Source of the DNA: Epiperipatus broadwayi
Lineage: Eukaryota > Onychophora > Udeonychophora > Euonychophora > Peripatidae
Direction: 5' to 3'
Assembly: GCA_028023455.1 (NCBI GenBank)
Contig: JAQFVV010006231.1
Location: forward strand, 7,516,036 to 7,580,035
Length of the DNA: 64,000 bases
A program made the translations under genes and the position numbers. The notes beneath the pieces were generated by a model, which was not told where the DNA came from, searched no databases, and saw only the letters and a program-made list of their open reading frames with translations. Of the stretch, positions 40,901-46,464 are shown piece by piece; position 1 is the stretch's first letter; the number at the start of each line of letters is the position of its first letter.

Positions 40901-43900
40901 AATGCATTAATTTTCATATTTGAATCATTTTGTGACTTTTGCTTAATTTCTTTACAGAATTTTTAACAACAATTGATTAATAAAGAATGATTAAAGCTTT
41001 TGAATAGATAGAAATATATCTTTGTACAACTTTATTTTGACTATAGGTTTATCTCATCAGCTAAATATGAAGAAGATGCGTCTTTTAACATTCATGCAAA
41101 TGGCTGAAAACAAAAAAGAAATTTATTTTGATTCCATTCAAGAAGAATTGATGCTGAAAGCAGATGAAGTTGAAGCATTTGTCATTGATGGTATTATATA
41201 TATTTAAAATTTTATATAATTATATATTCTCTGACACTCATACAATTTATATGTATAAGTGAATATTGATTATAGTTAACATTATATAAGATTAATTGAA
41301 TTTCTCATTTATTAAATTTATTTCAAAACTTTTTAACTATTCAATAGCTACTTTGTAGAATGCATTATCTTGAGCCATATGAATTATAAAAATTGGAAAT
41401 ATTAACTTTGAAATAAGTAAATATATCTTCATTCAATCACTTTACTATTTTGTATGGAAATTCTTAAAGAGAATCTTCAGCCATAATATTTGTGTAATAA
41501 AGAATAAACAATATATGGAGAAGAGGTGACAAGAAAAAGTTCAGTTAATTTTTTTAAAATGATTAAAACAAATAACAAAACAAGTTATACAAATTGTTGA
41601 AGAGCCTAGCAATAAGTTAAAACACAATTCAATAAATACTCTATTGGAACTTTAAAAAATGGAAGCATATATTTTGATTCATATATATTTTAAAAAAAAA
41701 AACAAAACAAATATAAAATTATAATTTTATGATTCATTATCTTTTTCCAAGTAACCTTGTCAAAATTTATTAGTTTTAACCCAGTTCTCTGCATATAATT
41801 CAATACAATTTATTTTAAAATTTTAGTCTACTTAGTTTTTTTTACACAATAATTTCTACTATTGCCTTACATTAGTAATACATTCCTTGATGCAAAATAA
41901 TAATAGCAAAAATTGATTGTATGAAATTTCTTTTCCAGATCAAAATTTTGGAATAAATCAAATTTCTATGAAAATTCAATTATAAATATATTATTTAGCT
42001 ATGAAGGAATTAAATTTCTTTATTTACCGTCCAAATTTTAGTAATCGTGATAAATATTATATAATTATCTTAATTTAAATCATAAGTGGATATTAATAGC
42101 TTATTTTTTTTATATATCACTACCTTTAAAAAATTATGAAACTGTCTTTCACACATTTCCAAGTCAGAGTCCTTTGCATAAAGAAAACAGTGTTTAAAGT
42201 TTAATTATTCAGTCAGTCAATGGTGCTCTGTCCTTTTGGAGAGATCTAGAAAGCAGTTACAATCAATTTCATTGAATTTTTCATTTTGTTCTGTTCATTG
42301 CCCACCTGTTCAATTCCTCGTATCTATTTCTATCTCTTATATCATCCAGTAAGATCAGTCTTCTCCATTCTTTTTATTTCCATTCACCATTTTCTGCAAA
42401 ACATTTGTCATTAAACTATTCTTTCTACTTAATATATATGCAATGCAGTTTCTTTTTATCTTAATCTCTTCAATCAATCTTTTTTTATTATTATTTCCAA
42501 AACTTCTTTTTTATTCGTCCAATTTTTCCCATGGCCTCATCTCGAAAGCCTCCAATCTATTATTAATTCTTTTATTCATTGACTATGTTTCACATTAGTA
42601 CAATAATAAACCACATAGCTTTTATTTAATCTTTTCTTTAATTCTCTCTTTCCTTAATAAACATCTTGTTTGCCAATGCTATCCTTTTAACTACATCTTC
42701 ACTTCTTCCATCCTCATTCATCCAACTACTCAAAATCTAAATCCATTCATATTTGAAATTATCAAAAAATGCCAATTTTATACTCTTTTTATATTTTACT
42801 TCCAATTTATTCAACATATTCTGGAGATTTTTTTGATTCTCAGCTATGTAAGCCATATCTGCAAATTTTAGTTTTACTATTCTGTCTCCAATATTAGCTC
42901 TTCCACAATATTTATCTAATGTGTTTTGTAAATAAACGTTAAAAAATCACAAATGTCATGCACTGTCCCTACCTTGCAATTTATGTATTGCTCTACCACG
43001 GCACCTTAGGCAGAGAAGAACATACTCGGAGAGTATGTATGTCCAAACGATAGCTATAAGATATATAATAAGCGTTACATTTCCAGGACATAACTTCTTC
43101 TTGACACACACATAACTTTTTTCTATACTCATTTCTTTTATTTTCTAATCTATTCTTATTCTTTATCCAGTATACATATTCCAAATCAATCTTTTATCTT
43201 TCCAAAATATTTCTTTATTTTTCAAGATAGTCATAAGCTTATTCCAGATTACTCTATCAAATGCTTTTTTCAAATCCACTAAACATATATCAACTCCTTT
43301 ATCTTTTTCAGTATAAATTTCTCTTGCAATCATTCTAATGATACTAATGGATATCTCTGGTACTATTCCCTCTGAAAACCAAAGTGGTCCTCTCCAATAT
43401 AATATTCTACCATCCCATGAATTCTTCAAGTTACAATTCTCACTATCTTTAAAACGATAATAAACTTGTTGTTCTGTTTTCATCTTGCAGCTTTCTTCTT
43501 TTTAGCAATTGAAATCATTACAGCTGTAAAGAAATCTTTAGGCCAAACTCCACTGTTGTATATCAAATTGCACAGTCCAACAATTTATTTTATAGTAGTT
43601 TCTCCTAGCTGTTTCAAAAATTTTATAAATATTGTTTCAAATCTGGCTGCTTTACTATTTTGCATTTCTTTAATCAATTACTTCTGTCAGTATGTCCATA
43701 TTTTGTTCATCTATTTTTAACATCTTCACTTTCAAATATTCCATCTTTTCAATAGATCATTTTTATTACCTATTTCACTTAGTAATCATTTCTTTTTTTT
43801 TTCCAAGAAACATTTCTTATTTTATTAAATACCAGATTATATCTTTTTGCCTGTTAAAACATTAATTCCTCTTCCAACCATTTTTCTTTTTCTAAATCTG

Positions 43901-46186
43901 TTTGTCTCATTACTTCATTATTTATTTTTCTATACACTTTTTGTCTTACCTCACTGTTGTTGTTCTTCCATTTTCTCCATCATAGTTTTATCTTTTTCAA
44001 CATTCCCTTAGTTATCCAAGCTTATTTAGCTTTTCTTAATTGATTAGTTCTTATTGCATTTTTTTTTTTTTTTTTGCTGTTTTAATATTCTCTTTTTAAT
44101 CCTTTACCAATATTTATCAGAAGCATTCATATATTCCTTATCTATATCGATCTTATTTTTTTACATAAAAAACCAAATCTTTCTTTTTCCATTCCTCTGA
44201 ATTTATCCCAAGTCCCATCTTAATATTTTTTATGTTTTTATTCATTTTAAATTCACCATAACCATTTTATGATCAAACTTAGATCAGGACCAGGCAAGCT
44301 TTGTGAATCCTTAAACACATTCTTATATTTATCCTGTATCAATATATGTCTGATATTTTTCTCTATCATCTGGACTCTTCCAGGCCTATAATCTTCTTTG
44401 GATGATTTTTAAACTATTTGCAACTATAAAATTTTTTTTTTTTTTTGCAAAATTCCACATGCTGACTATCTTACCTTTCCCCAGAACAATATTCCAATCG
44501 CCCAACAATAATGTACATGCATTTTAACCTCATATTATTTCCCTCTCTTTTCATACTGTTCATCTATTTCACCATCATCATAATTAGTAGTTTGGTATAT
44601 ATGCTTGTGTGAATAACAAATCTATAGGATTGCAACAATTTACCTCCACCACAATATTCCAAATTTTCTTTCCAACAATACTAGCCCCATTTACTATTTA
44701 TCACCATCAGAATAAAACAGTATATCCACTGTTTATATTTCCACAGTCCTCCAAGTTACTTAATCCCTTGATATCAACATTATTTATTGCCATTTCCCTT
44801 TTCAAATTTTCTAATTTCCTATATTTCTTAATGACCATAAATTTCAAGTGCCACTTCTCAATATTTCTTCTTTCAAGGCACTATCATTATGAGGATTTCA
44901 CAGCACCAAGTCTATTCCTGGCAGGCAAATCTCAACACTAATCAGAATTAATTTTGTGTTCATACATTTTCTTACTCGGTTACATTAAGAAATAAATGTT
45001 TACGTGAAACCCAAGGAGAAAAAACAAAAATCTTCTTCTTTTTTTTAAAATTCAATTATACATTTTAATAGAAGATTTAATTTCAATTAAAACAACTAGA
45101 TCTATATCCAGTATATAATAATTAAAAATTATAATATATTGAAAAAACTCTCCCTTTATCAACCTTTCACATTATCTTATTTCTGAATTTTACTGTTTAT
45201 TGAATATATGTATTTATTGGAAAAGATAATAAGTATTTAGGCAATTAATGAAATTAATAATAAACGAAAAGGAAAAAAAAAAAAATCTTTGATCATTCTA
45301 ATGGTCATTTTCAACTATATATATTAGGTTTGGATACTTCATGTAATTGGCAAGAGTACAATATGTCTTTGGATAAAAATATAATTTTTTTATAAAAAAG
45401 TTTAAACTTCCAGCAGTTCTTGAGCAGAAAAGATTCTATTGCTGCAGGTTTATATCTCTTAATAAAAACTTAGAACAAAAAAATGTTTCTCTTAAAGTAT
45501 ACAGAAAATTACTTAGCTAATTACTGTCTTAGACTTTTACTGATATTGTGTTTCTAATGTAATAAAAGCATGAAATGTTTCTTGGGAGTGTTTCATACTT
45601 GTAAATATTGGTTTTGATTTTTACTAATACCAATATAAAATTGAATATTGTTTTATTATAATTATTGTTATCATAATATCTTAAAATAATATTTCAATGT
45701 TAGTGTATTCTCTATTACTGTGAATATATTATGACTAATAAGGCAATTTATAATACTTTTTTGCTCTGTTTGACTAATTTATTGTGTAATCTTGTAATGA
45801 AACCATTTCTAAGCATAGAAAGAAAACACACTTAAGTAAAATTATTTTATTAATATATATTACTTTACAAAAAAAAATATTTTATTAATATAATATTATT
45901 TTACATAAATAGATTGAATTTATTTCATTTATTTTAAAATATATATAATCAGTATATCTTGAAAAAAAAATTTTCAGTTGTGCGGACCAAATTGGTTAGG
46001 GCGAAACTAGATCAGATGTTAAAAAAAGTTATTATTAGTTCAACTATGCACCGAACATTTGGTAAACCTCAGTGGCAGCAATTGAAAGACCGATTAGAAG
46101 CTTGGAGAAATAATCTTCACGCTGTTCAAGAAAGTTTGCAAGCAACTCTGGAAGCTCAGTATGAACAAATTTCTACTCCAAGTTAG
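10822..46186 (+). CDS. eIF3m: Eukaryotic translation initiation factor 3 subunit M (3' seven exons)
   Basis: eIF3m is a PCI-domain subunit of the eIF3 complex, which binds the 40S ribosomal subunit and helps assemble the initiation complex in the cytoplasm. Seven exons join in phase: 10822-10945, 25242-25336, 25415-25498, 33623-33722, 39170-39251, 41047-41190 and 45978-46186. Together they give about 279 residues. Conserved blocks in order are [134 protein letters not shown] and [15 protein letters not shown]. They match the animal family in order and spacing through the PCI/winged-helix region to the stop TAG at 46184. Animal eIF3m is about 375 residues, so roughly the first 100 lie in exons left of the window. 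Introns are 14.3 kb, 78 bp, 8.1, 5.4, 1.8 and 4.8 kb, and most carry transposons. The reading frame is intact. Confidence 0.95.
10946..11197. other. Start of the 14.3-kb eIF3m intron, nothing recognised
   Basis: A+T-rich intron sequence after the GTATGG donor. It ends in a good pyrimidine tract and TAG at 11186-11196. Confidence 0.4.
11198..11365 (+). other. Open stretch with membrane-like segments after a good acceptor; possible exon
   Basis: After TTTTTTCCCCTAGG, a 55-codon frame runs to a TGA at 11363. It encodes a hydrophobic stretch ([16 protein letters not shown]), then [12 protein letters not shown] and a second hydrophobic stretch ([10 protein letters not shown]). It could be the last exon of a membrane protein nested in the intron, or a chance frame. 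I do not recognise it, and no partner exon was found nearby. Confidence 0.15.
11366..12189. other. Intron sequence, probable left flank of a hAT element
   Basis: The sequence is A+T-rich. Near 11690-11720, GGTTTAATGGTGGCAAACTT resembles a worn hAT terminal repeat and could be the 3' end of the element whose transposase lies at 12190-13440. The match is too weak to fix a boundary. Confidence 0.3.
12190..13440 (-). pseudogene. hAT transposase remnant 1, ZBED5/GTF2IRD2-like type
   Basis: Down the minus strand, scattered frames give IKDLPLAG (about 13345), [40 protein letters not shown] (about 13200-13270), [11 protein letters not shown] (about 12970), [20 protein letters not shown] (about 12740) and a C-terminal part. 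LDESTD..A.LAIFIR, CI.HQ..LC and WLS.GKVL.RF are marks of the hAT transposase family, particularly the domesticated-like ZBED5/SCAND3/GTF2IRD2 group. Many stops and frameshifts make it inactive. It lies antisense in the large eIF3m intron. Confidence 0.82.
13441..16000. other. Intron with mixed older repeats, no coding match
   Basis: Patches with more G+C at 13430-13620, 14400-14560, 14840-15330 and 15500-15750 alternate with A+T-rich DNA, as expected for inserted elements. I recognise no transposase, RT or terminal repeats. A C11 run lies near 14338. An 80-codon minus frame at 14958-15200 matches nothing and I do not call it a gene. Confidence 0.3.
16001..19054. other. A+T-rich intron, nothing recognised
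   Basis: Contains TA microsatellites (for example near 17140 and 17262) and long T runs. No exon, RNA gene or repeat family could be supported. Confidence 0.4.
19055..19480 (-). pseudogene. LINE C remnant: C-terminal end of a non-LTR polyprotein
   Basis: Minus-strand pieces read [45 protein letters not shown] and [19 protein letters not shown]. This is the order (interaction region, RGRPR.SW.D.I, final RKAK..) of the C-terminal tail of RTE-like LINEs. It ends in an ATGATGATA run near 19075. No RT core is left, so it is a short, old, 5'-truncated copy, antisense in the eIF3m intron. Confidence 0.6.
19481..20365. other. Intron; imperfect repeats of a CATGAAAATCT...AAGCACTTAA module
   Basis: A roughly 40-bp module at about 20140-20180 recurs at 20330-20368. 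It continues after the foldback element at 20700-20760, so that element seems to have split a copy. Otherwise A+T-rich with no gene. Confidence 0.35.
20366..20699. mobile_element. Foldback element with unequal arms
   Basis: Left arm: AAGTAATATTTACTAAGGCA at 20397, then AATAAACC, GTGCAGTTGAAAAT, GGGACCTCT and TTAACCACAAGCTT. The right end repeats this in reverse (AAGCTTGTGGTTAAG ... TTTATTGCCTTAGTAAATATTACTT, ending 20703). The left arm has one copy of the inner unit and the right arm has three. ACTT(A/G)AGCATTTAA at 20351 and 20700 may be a worn target site duplication, which would put the outer limits at about 20366-20699. It lies inside the eIF3m intron. Confidence 0.7.
20480..20686 (+). 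repeat. Three direct repeats of 69 bp
   Basis: Units start at 20480, 20549 and 20618 with GCTTGTGRTTAAGACCTGTA, then AGAGGTYCCTTCC, TTCGCATTTTCAA and CACATGCTTTAG. Copies differ at only a few bases. 69 is a multiple of three and the array is open on both strands; on the minus strand it encodes a 23-residue repeat containing [15 protein letters not shown]. No spacer differs between units, so it is not a CRISPR. Confidence 0.9.
20704..21130. other. Intron between the foldback element and LINE B
   Basis: Mostly A+T-rich. 20820-20870 is a C-rich patch (GACCCCCACCCCCCAG). No gene. Confidence 0.35.
21131..21988 (-). mobile_element. LINE B, second 5'-truncated copy (3' part only)
   Basis: This 858-bp piece repeats the 3' part of the larger copy next to it. 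Minus frames 21906-21670 ([34 protein letters not shown]) and 21660-21241 ([39 protein letters not shown]) match 22096-22745 closely. Both copies end in the same GTGATGTGAT word. It starts abruptly at 21988, exactly where the 3' end of the other copy begins, so the two are head to tail with no gap. Confidence 0.9.
21989..24640 (-). mobile_element. LINE B, 5'-truncated non-LTR retrotransposon
   Basis: A non-LTR family distinct from LINE A. Its C-terminal region has a Cys/His cluster (CKLC ... HLLIEC) where LINE A has [13 protein letters not shown]. The 3' end is at 21989 in GTGATGTGATG. The 5' junction is near 24610-24660, with no endonuclease upstream, so this copy was truncated on insertion. 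Antisense in the eIF3m intron. Confidence 0.88.
22096..24666 (-). pseudogene. Broken reverse transcriptase ORF of LINE B
   Basis: Order on the minus strand: 24666-24361 linker ([17 protein letters not shown]); 24368-23916 ([22 protein letters not shown]); 23914-23312 RT core ([53 protein letters not shown]); 23304-22096 RT end and tail ([45 protein letters not shown]). The catalytic FADD box is encoded at about 23312-23323 but lies right after a run of nine T (minus strand), where the frame shifts. A second break is near 23915 and a third near 24361-24368. The element is therefore inactive although most motifs are well kept, suggesting a fairly young copy. Confidence 0.9.
24667..25241. other. 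End of the 14.3-kb intron, nothing recognised
   Basis: A+T-rich. The acceptor ATAAATTTTAG precedes the next eIF3m exon. Confidence 0.4.
25242..25336 (+). CDS. eIF3m: eIF3m exon ([17 protein letters not shown]...)
   Basis: Enters in phase 0 after TTTTAG and leaves in phase 2 at CATAG|GTGATT. Encodes [20 protein letters not shown], the helical region before the PCI core. Confidence 0.95.
25415..25498 (+). CDS. eIF3m: eIF3m exon ([20 protein letters not shown])
   Basis: The acceptor is TCTACAG; the donor is CACAG|GTAAAA. It follows an unusually short 78-bp intron, the only one in the gene without a transposon. The [11 protein letters not shown] block is almost invariant in animal eIF3m. Confidence 0.96.
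25499..26130. other. Intron, A+T-rich; short direct repeat near 25970-26040
   Basis: GAATCCTTTGAGAATAAAAC and the following bases are repeated about 36 bp later (GAATCCTTTGATAATAAAAC). No gene. Confidence 0.4.
26131..26294. repeat. Palindromic A+T-rich element
   Basis: TATATAAACTAATTATATAT at 26161 is answered by its exact reverse complement at about 26242-26262. The arms extend outwards, less perfectly, to TTGTTGAT / ATCAACAA. The loop is about 60 bp. Likely a small MITE or hairpin relic; the A+T bias lowers confidence. Confidence 0.45.
26295..27105. other. Intron, A+T-rich, nothing recognised
   Basis: A partial echo of the previous palindrome lies near 26383-26400 (TATAATTATATAAACTAATA). 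No exon. Confidence 0.35.
27106..27497. mobile_element. hAT-type MITE, 392 bp
   Basis: Terminal inverted repeats CAGCGGTCCCCAACC (27106) and GGTTGAGGACCCCTG (ending 27497) are of the CAGNGGTCC...CTG form used by hAT elements. ATATAAAC lies right after the right end (27498-27505) and at 27096-27103, two bases from the left end, fitting an 8-bp hAT target site duplication with a 2-bp slip. Inside, CCAGGTGGSGGGCACC plus ATTTATTTTTTCAA is duplicated in tandem, and GCGCCATGGTGCCCGCGGGC is a G+C-rich palindromic patch near the right end. No ORF. Confidence 0.85.
27498..28434. other. Intron, A+T-rich, nothing recognised
   Basis: Repetitive TTGCTAAATA words at 27560-27680. No exon or element boundary seen. 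Confidence 0.35.
28435..28583. mobile_element. Hairpin MITE, 149 bp
   Basis: Left arm TAAGGG, then CTCAGACTTTCAAACTYC, then ATTTTATACAACTGATACAC. Right arm GTGTATTAGTTGTATAAGAT, GGAGTTTGAAAGTCTGAG and CCCTTA in reverse order. Arms of about 60 bp pair with a short loop around 28495-28517. No ORF. Confidence 0.75.
28584..29147. other. Intron, A+T-rich, nothing recognised
   Basis: No exon or repeat supported. Confidence 0.35.
29148..31538 (-). mobile_element. hAT element 2, probable full span, decayed
   Basis: The transposase remnant sits in the middle. On the right, GACACTCCTG (ending 31538) reads CAGGAGTGTCCAAGAC on the minus strand, a hAT-like end. CAGGGTGCTAA at about 29148 could be the other end. 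The span of 2.4 kb fits the family, but no clear 8-bp target duplication is visible, so the limits are tentative. Confidence 0.4.
29700..30330 (-). pseudogene. hAT transposase remnant 2, ZBED5/GTF2IRD2-like type
   Basis: Minus frame 30302-30078 reads [36 protein letters not shown] and [20 protein letters not shown]. Frame 30029-29703 reads [39 protein letters not shown] and [10 protein letters not shown]. The CI.HQ.ALC and W..DL.FF.DIT..LN.L.. motifs belong to the same hAT group as remnant 1, and this copy is less decayed. The WLSRGKVL block between the two frames is damaged. N-terminal zinc finger and dimerisation regions are not seen. Antisense in the eIF3m intron. Confidence 0.85.
31539..33622. 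other. Intron, A+T-rich, nothing certain
   Basis: TA microsatellite near 31735-31750. 32800-33250 is rich in GAAAA-type words, as in worn + strand LINE sequence, but I could not find an RT motif. The acceptor TTTTTTTTATAG lies at 33611-33622. Confidence 0.35.
33623..33722 (+). CDS. eIF3m: eIF3m exon with GC donor ([16 protein letters not shown])
   Basis: Enters in phase 2 and ends at ATTCATGAT|GCAAGT in phase 0. The next exon starts [12 protein letters not shown], and ELIHDLLTIFVS is continuous in animal eIF3m, so the junction must fall after GAT. The donor is therefore GC. Moving the cut to the nearby GT would break the frame. Confidence 0.95.
33723..33728 (+). promoter_or_regulatory. Non-canonical GC splice donor
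   Basis: GCAAGT differs from the best donor GTAAGT only by C at position 2, which is the usual form of GC-AG donors spliced by the major spliceosome. The paired acceptor is TTTAG at 39165-39169. Confidence 0.88.
33729..34671. other. Intron, A+T-rich, nothing recognised
   Basis: No exon or element boundary seen before the LINE D junction. Confidence 0.4.
34672..35726 (+). pseudogene. LINE D: 5'-truncated, internally deleted copy of LINE A
   Basis: Starts abruptly at ACAACCAAGAGAACAAGCTG, in the middle of the RT of LINE A. It follows LINE A to the 3' end GTTGATGATGATGA. Recognisable parts are [65 protein letters not shown] and [13 protein letters not shown]. Several small deletions and frameshifts, including one that removes part of the catalytic box, make it dead. 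It is the only clear LINE copy in the window that lies sense to its host gene. Confidence 0.9.
35727..36308. other. Intron, A+T-rich, nothing recognised
   Basis: Long T runs near 36090 and 36157. No gene. Confidence 0.4.
36309..36382 (-). mobile_element. LINE E: 74-bp insertion of the extreme 3' end of LINE A
   Basis: About 50 bp match the last bases of LINE A (ATCATTATCAATCCACTGCA, then GGATGAAAGTC). About 24 bp at the 5' side, CAACATATATATATATTGAA, do not belong to LINE A. TATACTTTACAT occurs on both sides (36297-36308 and 36383-36394), a 12-bp target site duplication that proves insertion by target-primed reverse transcription. Confidence 0.85.
36383..37972. other. Intron, A+T-rich, nothing recognised
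   Basis: Apart from the right duplication at 36383-36394 I see short internal repeats only (for example GATGGCAACWT...TCTTGATTACAA twice near 37330-37390). No exon. Confidence 0.4.
37973..38477. repeat. Tandem duplication, unit 253 bp
   Basis: GAATAGTCATTAATTTGYTY at 37973 recurs at 38226, followed in both units by AACAAAGATCTTCATTTTAT, GATAGCATCATAATCAGTTA, TTTAAAACCATCACTAA and CTTCTATAATCACTTTCAAT. Copies differ by scattered substitutions and small indels, so the duplication is old. It lies within the LINE F remnant. Confidence 0.9.
38040..39010 (-). pseudogene. LINE F: heavily decayed reverse transcriptase
   Basis: Minus-strand remnants read [16 protein letters not shown] near 38075-38140 (compare [11 protein letters not shown] in LINE G). 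At about 38880-38930 they read [18 protein letters not shown], a decayed GIKQGCSLSP.LFN.YID motif. At about 38700-38770 they read [12 protein letters not shown]. Order and spacing are disturbed and stops are frequent. It resembles LINE G more than A or B. Antisense in the eIF3m intron. Confidence 0.6.
39011..39169. other. End of the GC-AG intron
   Basis: T-rich tract and acceptor TTTGTTTAG before the next eIF3m exon. Confidence 0.5.
39170..39251 (+). CDS. eIF3m: eIF3m exon ([20 protein letters not shown])
   Basis: Enters in phase 0 and leaves in phase 1 at TCTTTAG|GTAAGT, a perfect donor. Part of the PCI domain. Confidence 0.96.
39252..41046. other. eIF3m intron of 1.8 kb without recognisable elements
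   Basis: A+T-rich with long T runs; no LINE, hAT or palindrome seen. Confidence 0.45.
41047..41190 (+). CDS. eIF3m: eIF3m exon ([20 protein letters not shown])
   Basis: Enters in phase 1 after GACTATAG and leaves in phase 1 at ATTGATG|GTATTA. Encodes the end of the PCI helical part and the start of the winged helix (DEVEAFVID). Confidence 0.96.
41191..42169. other. Intron, A+T-rich, nothing recognised
   Basis: No exon or repeat boundary supported before the LINE G remnant. Confidence 0.4.
42170..44940 (-). pseudogene. LINE G: decayed endonuclease plus reverse transcriptase element
   Basis: From the 5' end on the minus strand: worn endonuclease with [23 protein letters not shown] and [12 protein letters not shown] (about 44500-44900) and [10 protein letters not shown] near 44270. 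Then the RT, with [16 protein letters not shown] at 43230-43290. Last come [19 protein letters not shown] near 42860 (decayed FADD motif) and a C-terminal tail to about 42170. Stops and frameshifts are numerous. A G+C-richer block at 42960-43110 replaces the expected GVRQGCPLSP region. Antisense in the last eIF3m intron. LINE F and LINE G may be one family. Confidence 0.8.
44941..45977. other. End of the last eIF3m intron
   Basis: A+T-rich, no gene. The acceptor TTTTCAG lies at 45971-45977. Confidence 0.45.
45978..46186 (+). CDS. eIF3m: eIF3m last exon with stop codon
   Basis: Enters in phase 1. Encodes [32 protein letters not shown] and the C-terminal helix [15 protein letters not shown], ending TAG at 46184-46186. 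The winged-helix motif MHRTFGK.QWQQL is diagnostic for the family. Confidence 0.97.
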
Positions 46187-46187
46187 G

Positions 46188-46219
46188 AATAAATCTATGT
46201 ACTTTGGCCACTTAATAAA
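46188..46219 (+). promoter_or_regulatory. eIF3m poly(A) signals
   Basis: AATAAA occurs at 46188-46193, immediately after the stop codon, and again at 46214-46219. A TTTCTGTAGTTTTTTTTT tract follows at about 46236. The second signal suits a 3' UTR of only about 50 bases; the first is so close to the stop that it is less likely to be used. Confidence 0.6.
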
Positions 46220-46291
46220 AATATTGAAAAATCCTATTTCTGTAGTTTTTTTTTTTTAGTTTTGATTATATTCATTACAAATTAATTTAAA

Positions 46292-46297
46292 TTTAAT
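46292..46297 (-). promoter_or_regulatory. Candidate poly(A) signal of the cysteine protease
   Basis: ATTAAA on the minus strand, 76 bases after the stop codon. No AATAAA was seen between it and the stop. It places the two genes' 3' ends within tens of bases of each other. Confidence 0.4.
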
Positions 46298-46372
46298 CTC
46301 ATTATCAGGTTTTTTTTTACAAATATTGGTTATCATTCTATTTGTTGTCAGTCATTGCATTTCATATACAGA

Positions 46373-46464
46373 TTATAAAGGATAATTAGCAAACGTAGCA
46401 ATTCCACAATTATTATTACGGTTTCTTGACATCAGAATGTATCCCTTCATTCCCCAGCTTGTTC
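46373..46464 (-). CDS. Cysteine protease last exon ([14 protein letters not shown]...stop)
   Basis: The acceptor is TATTTTTAG on the minus strand. It enters in phase 1, completing a Gly codon with the previous exon to restore KNSWGTSWG. Ends ANYPL and TAA at 46375-46373. Confidence 0.94.
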
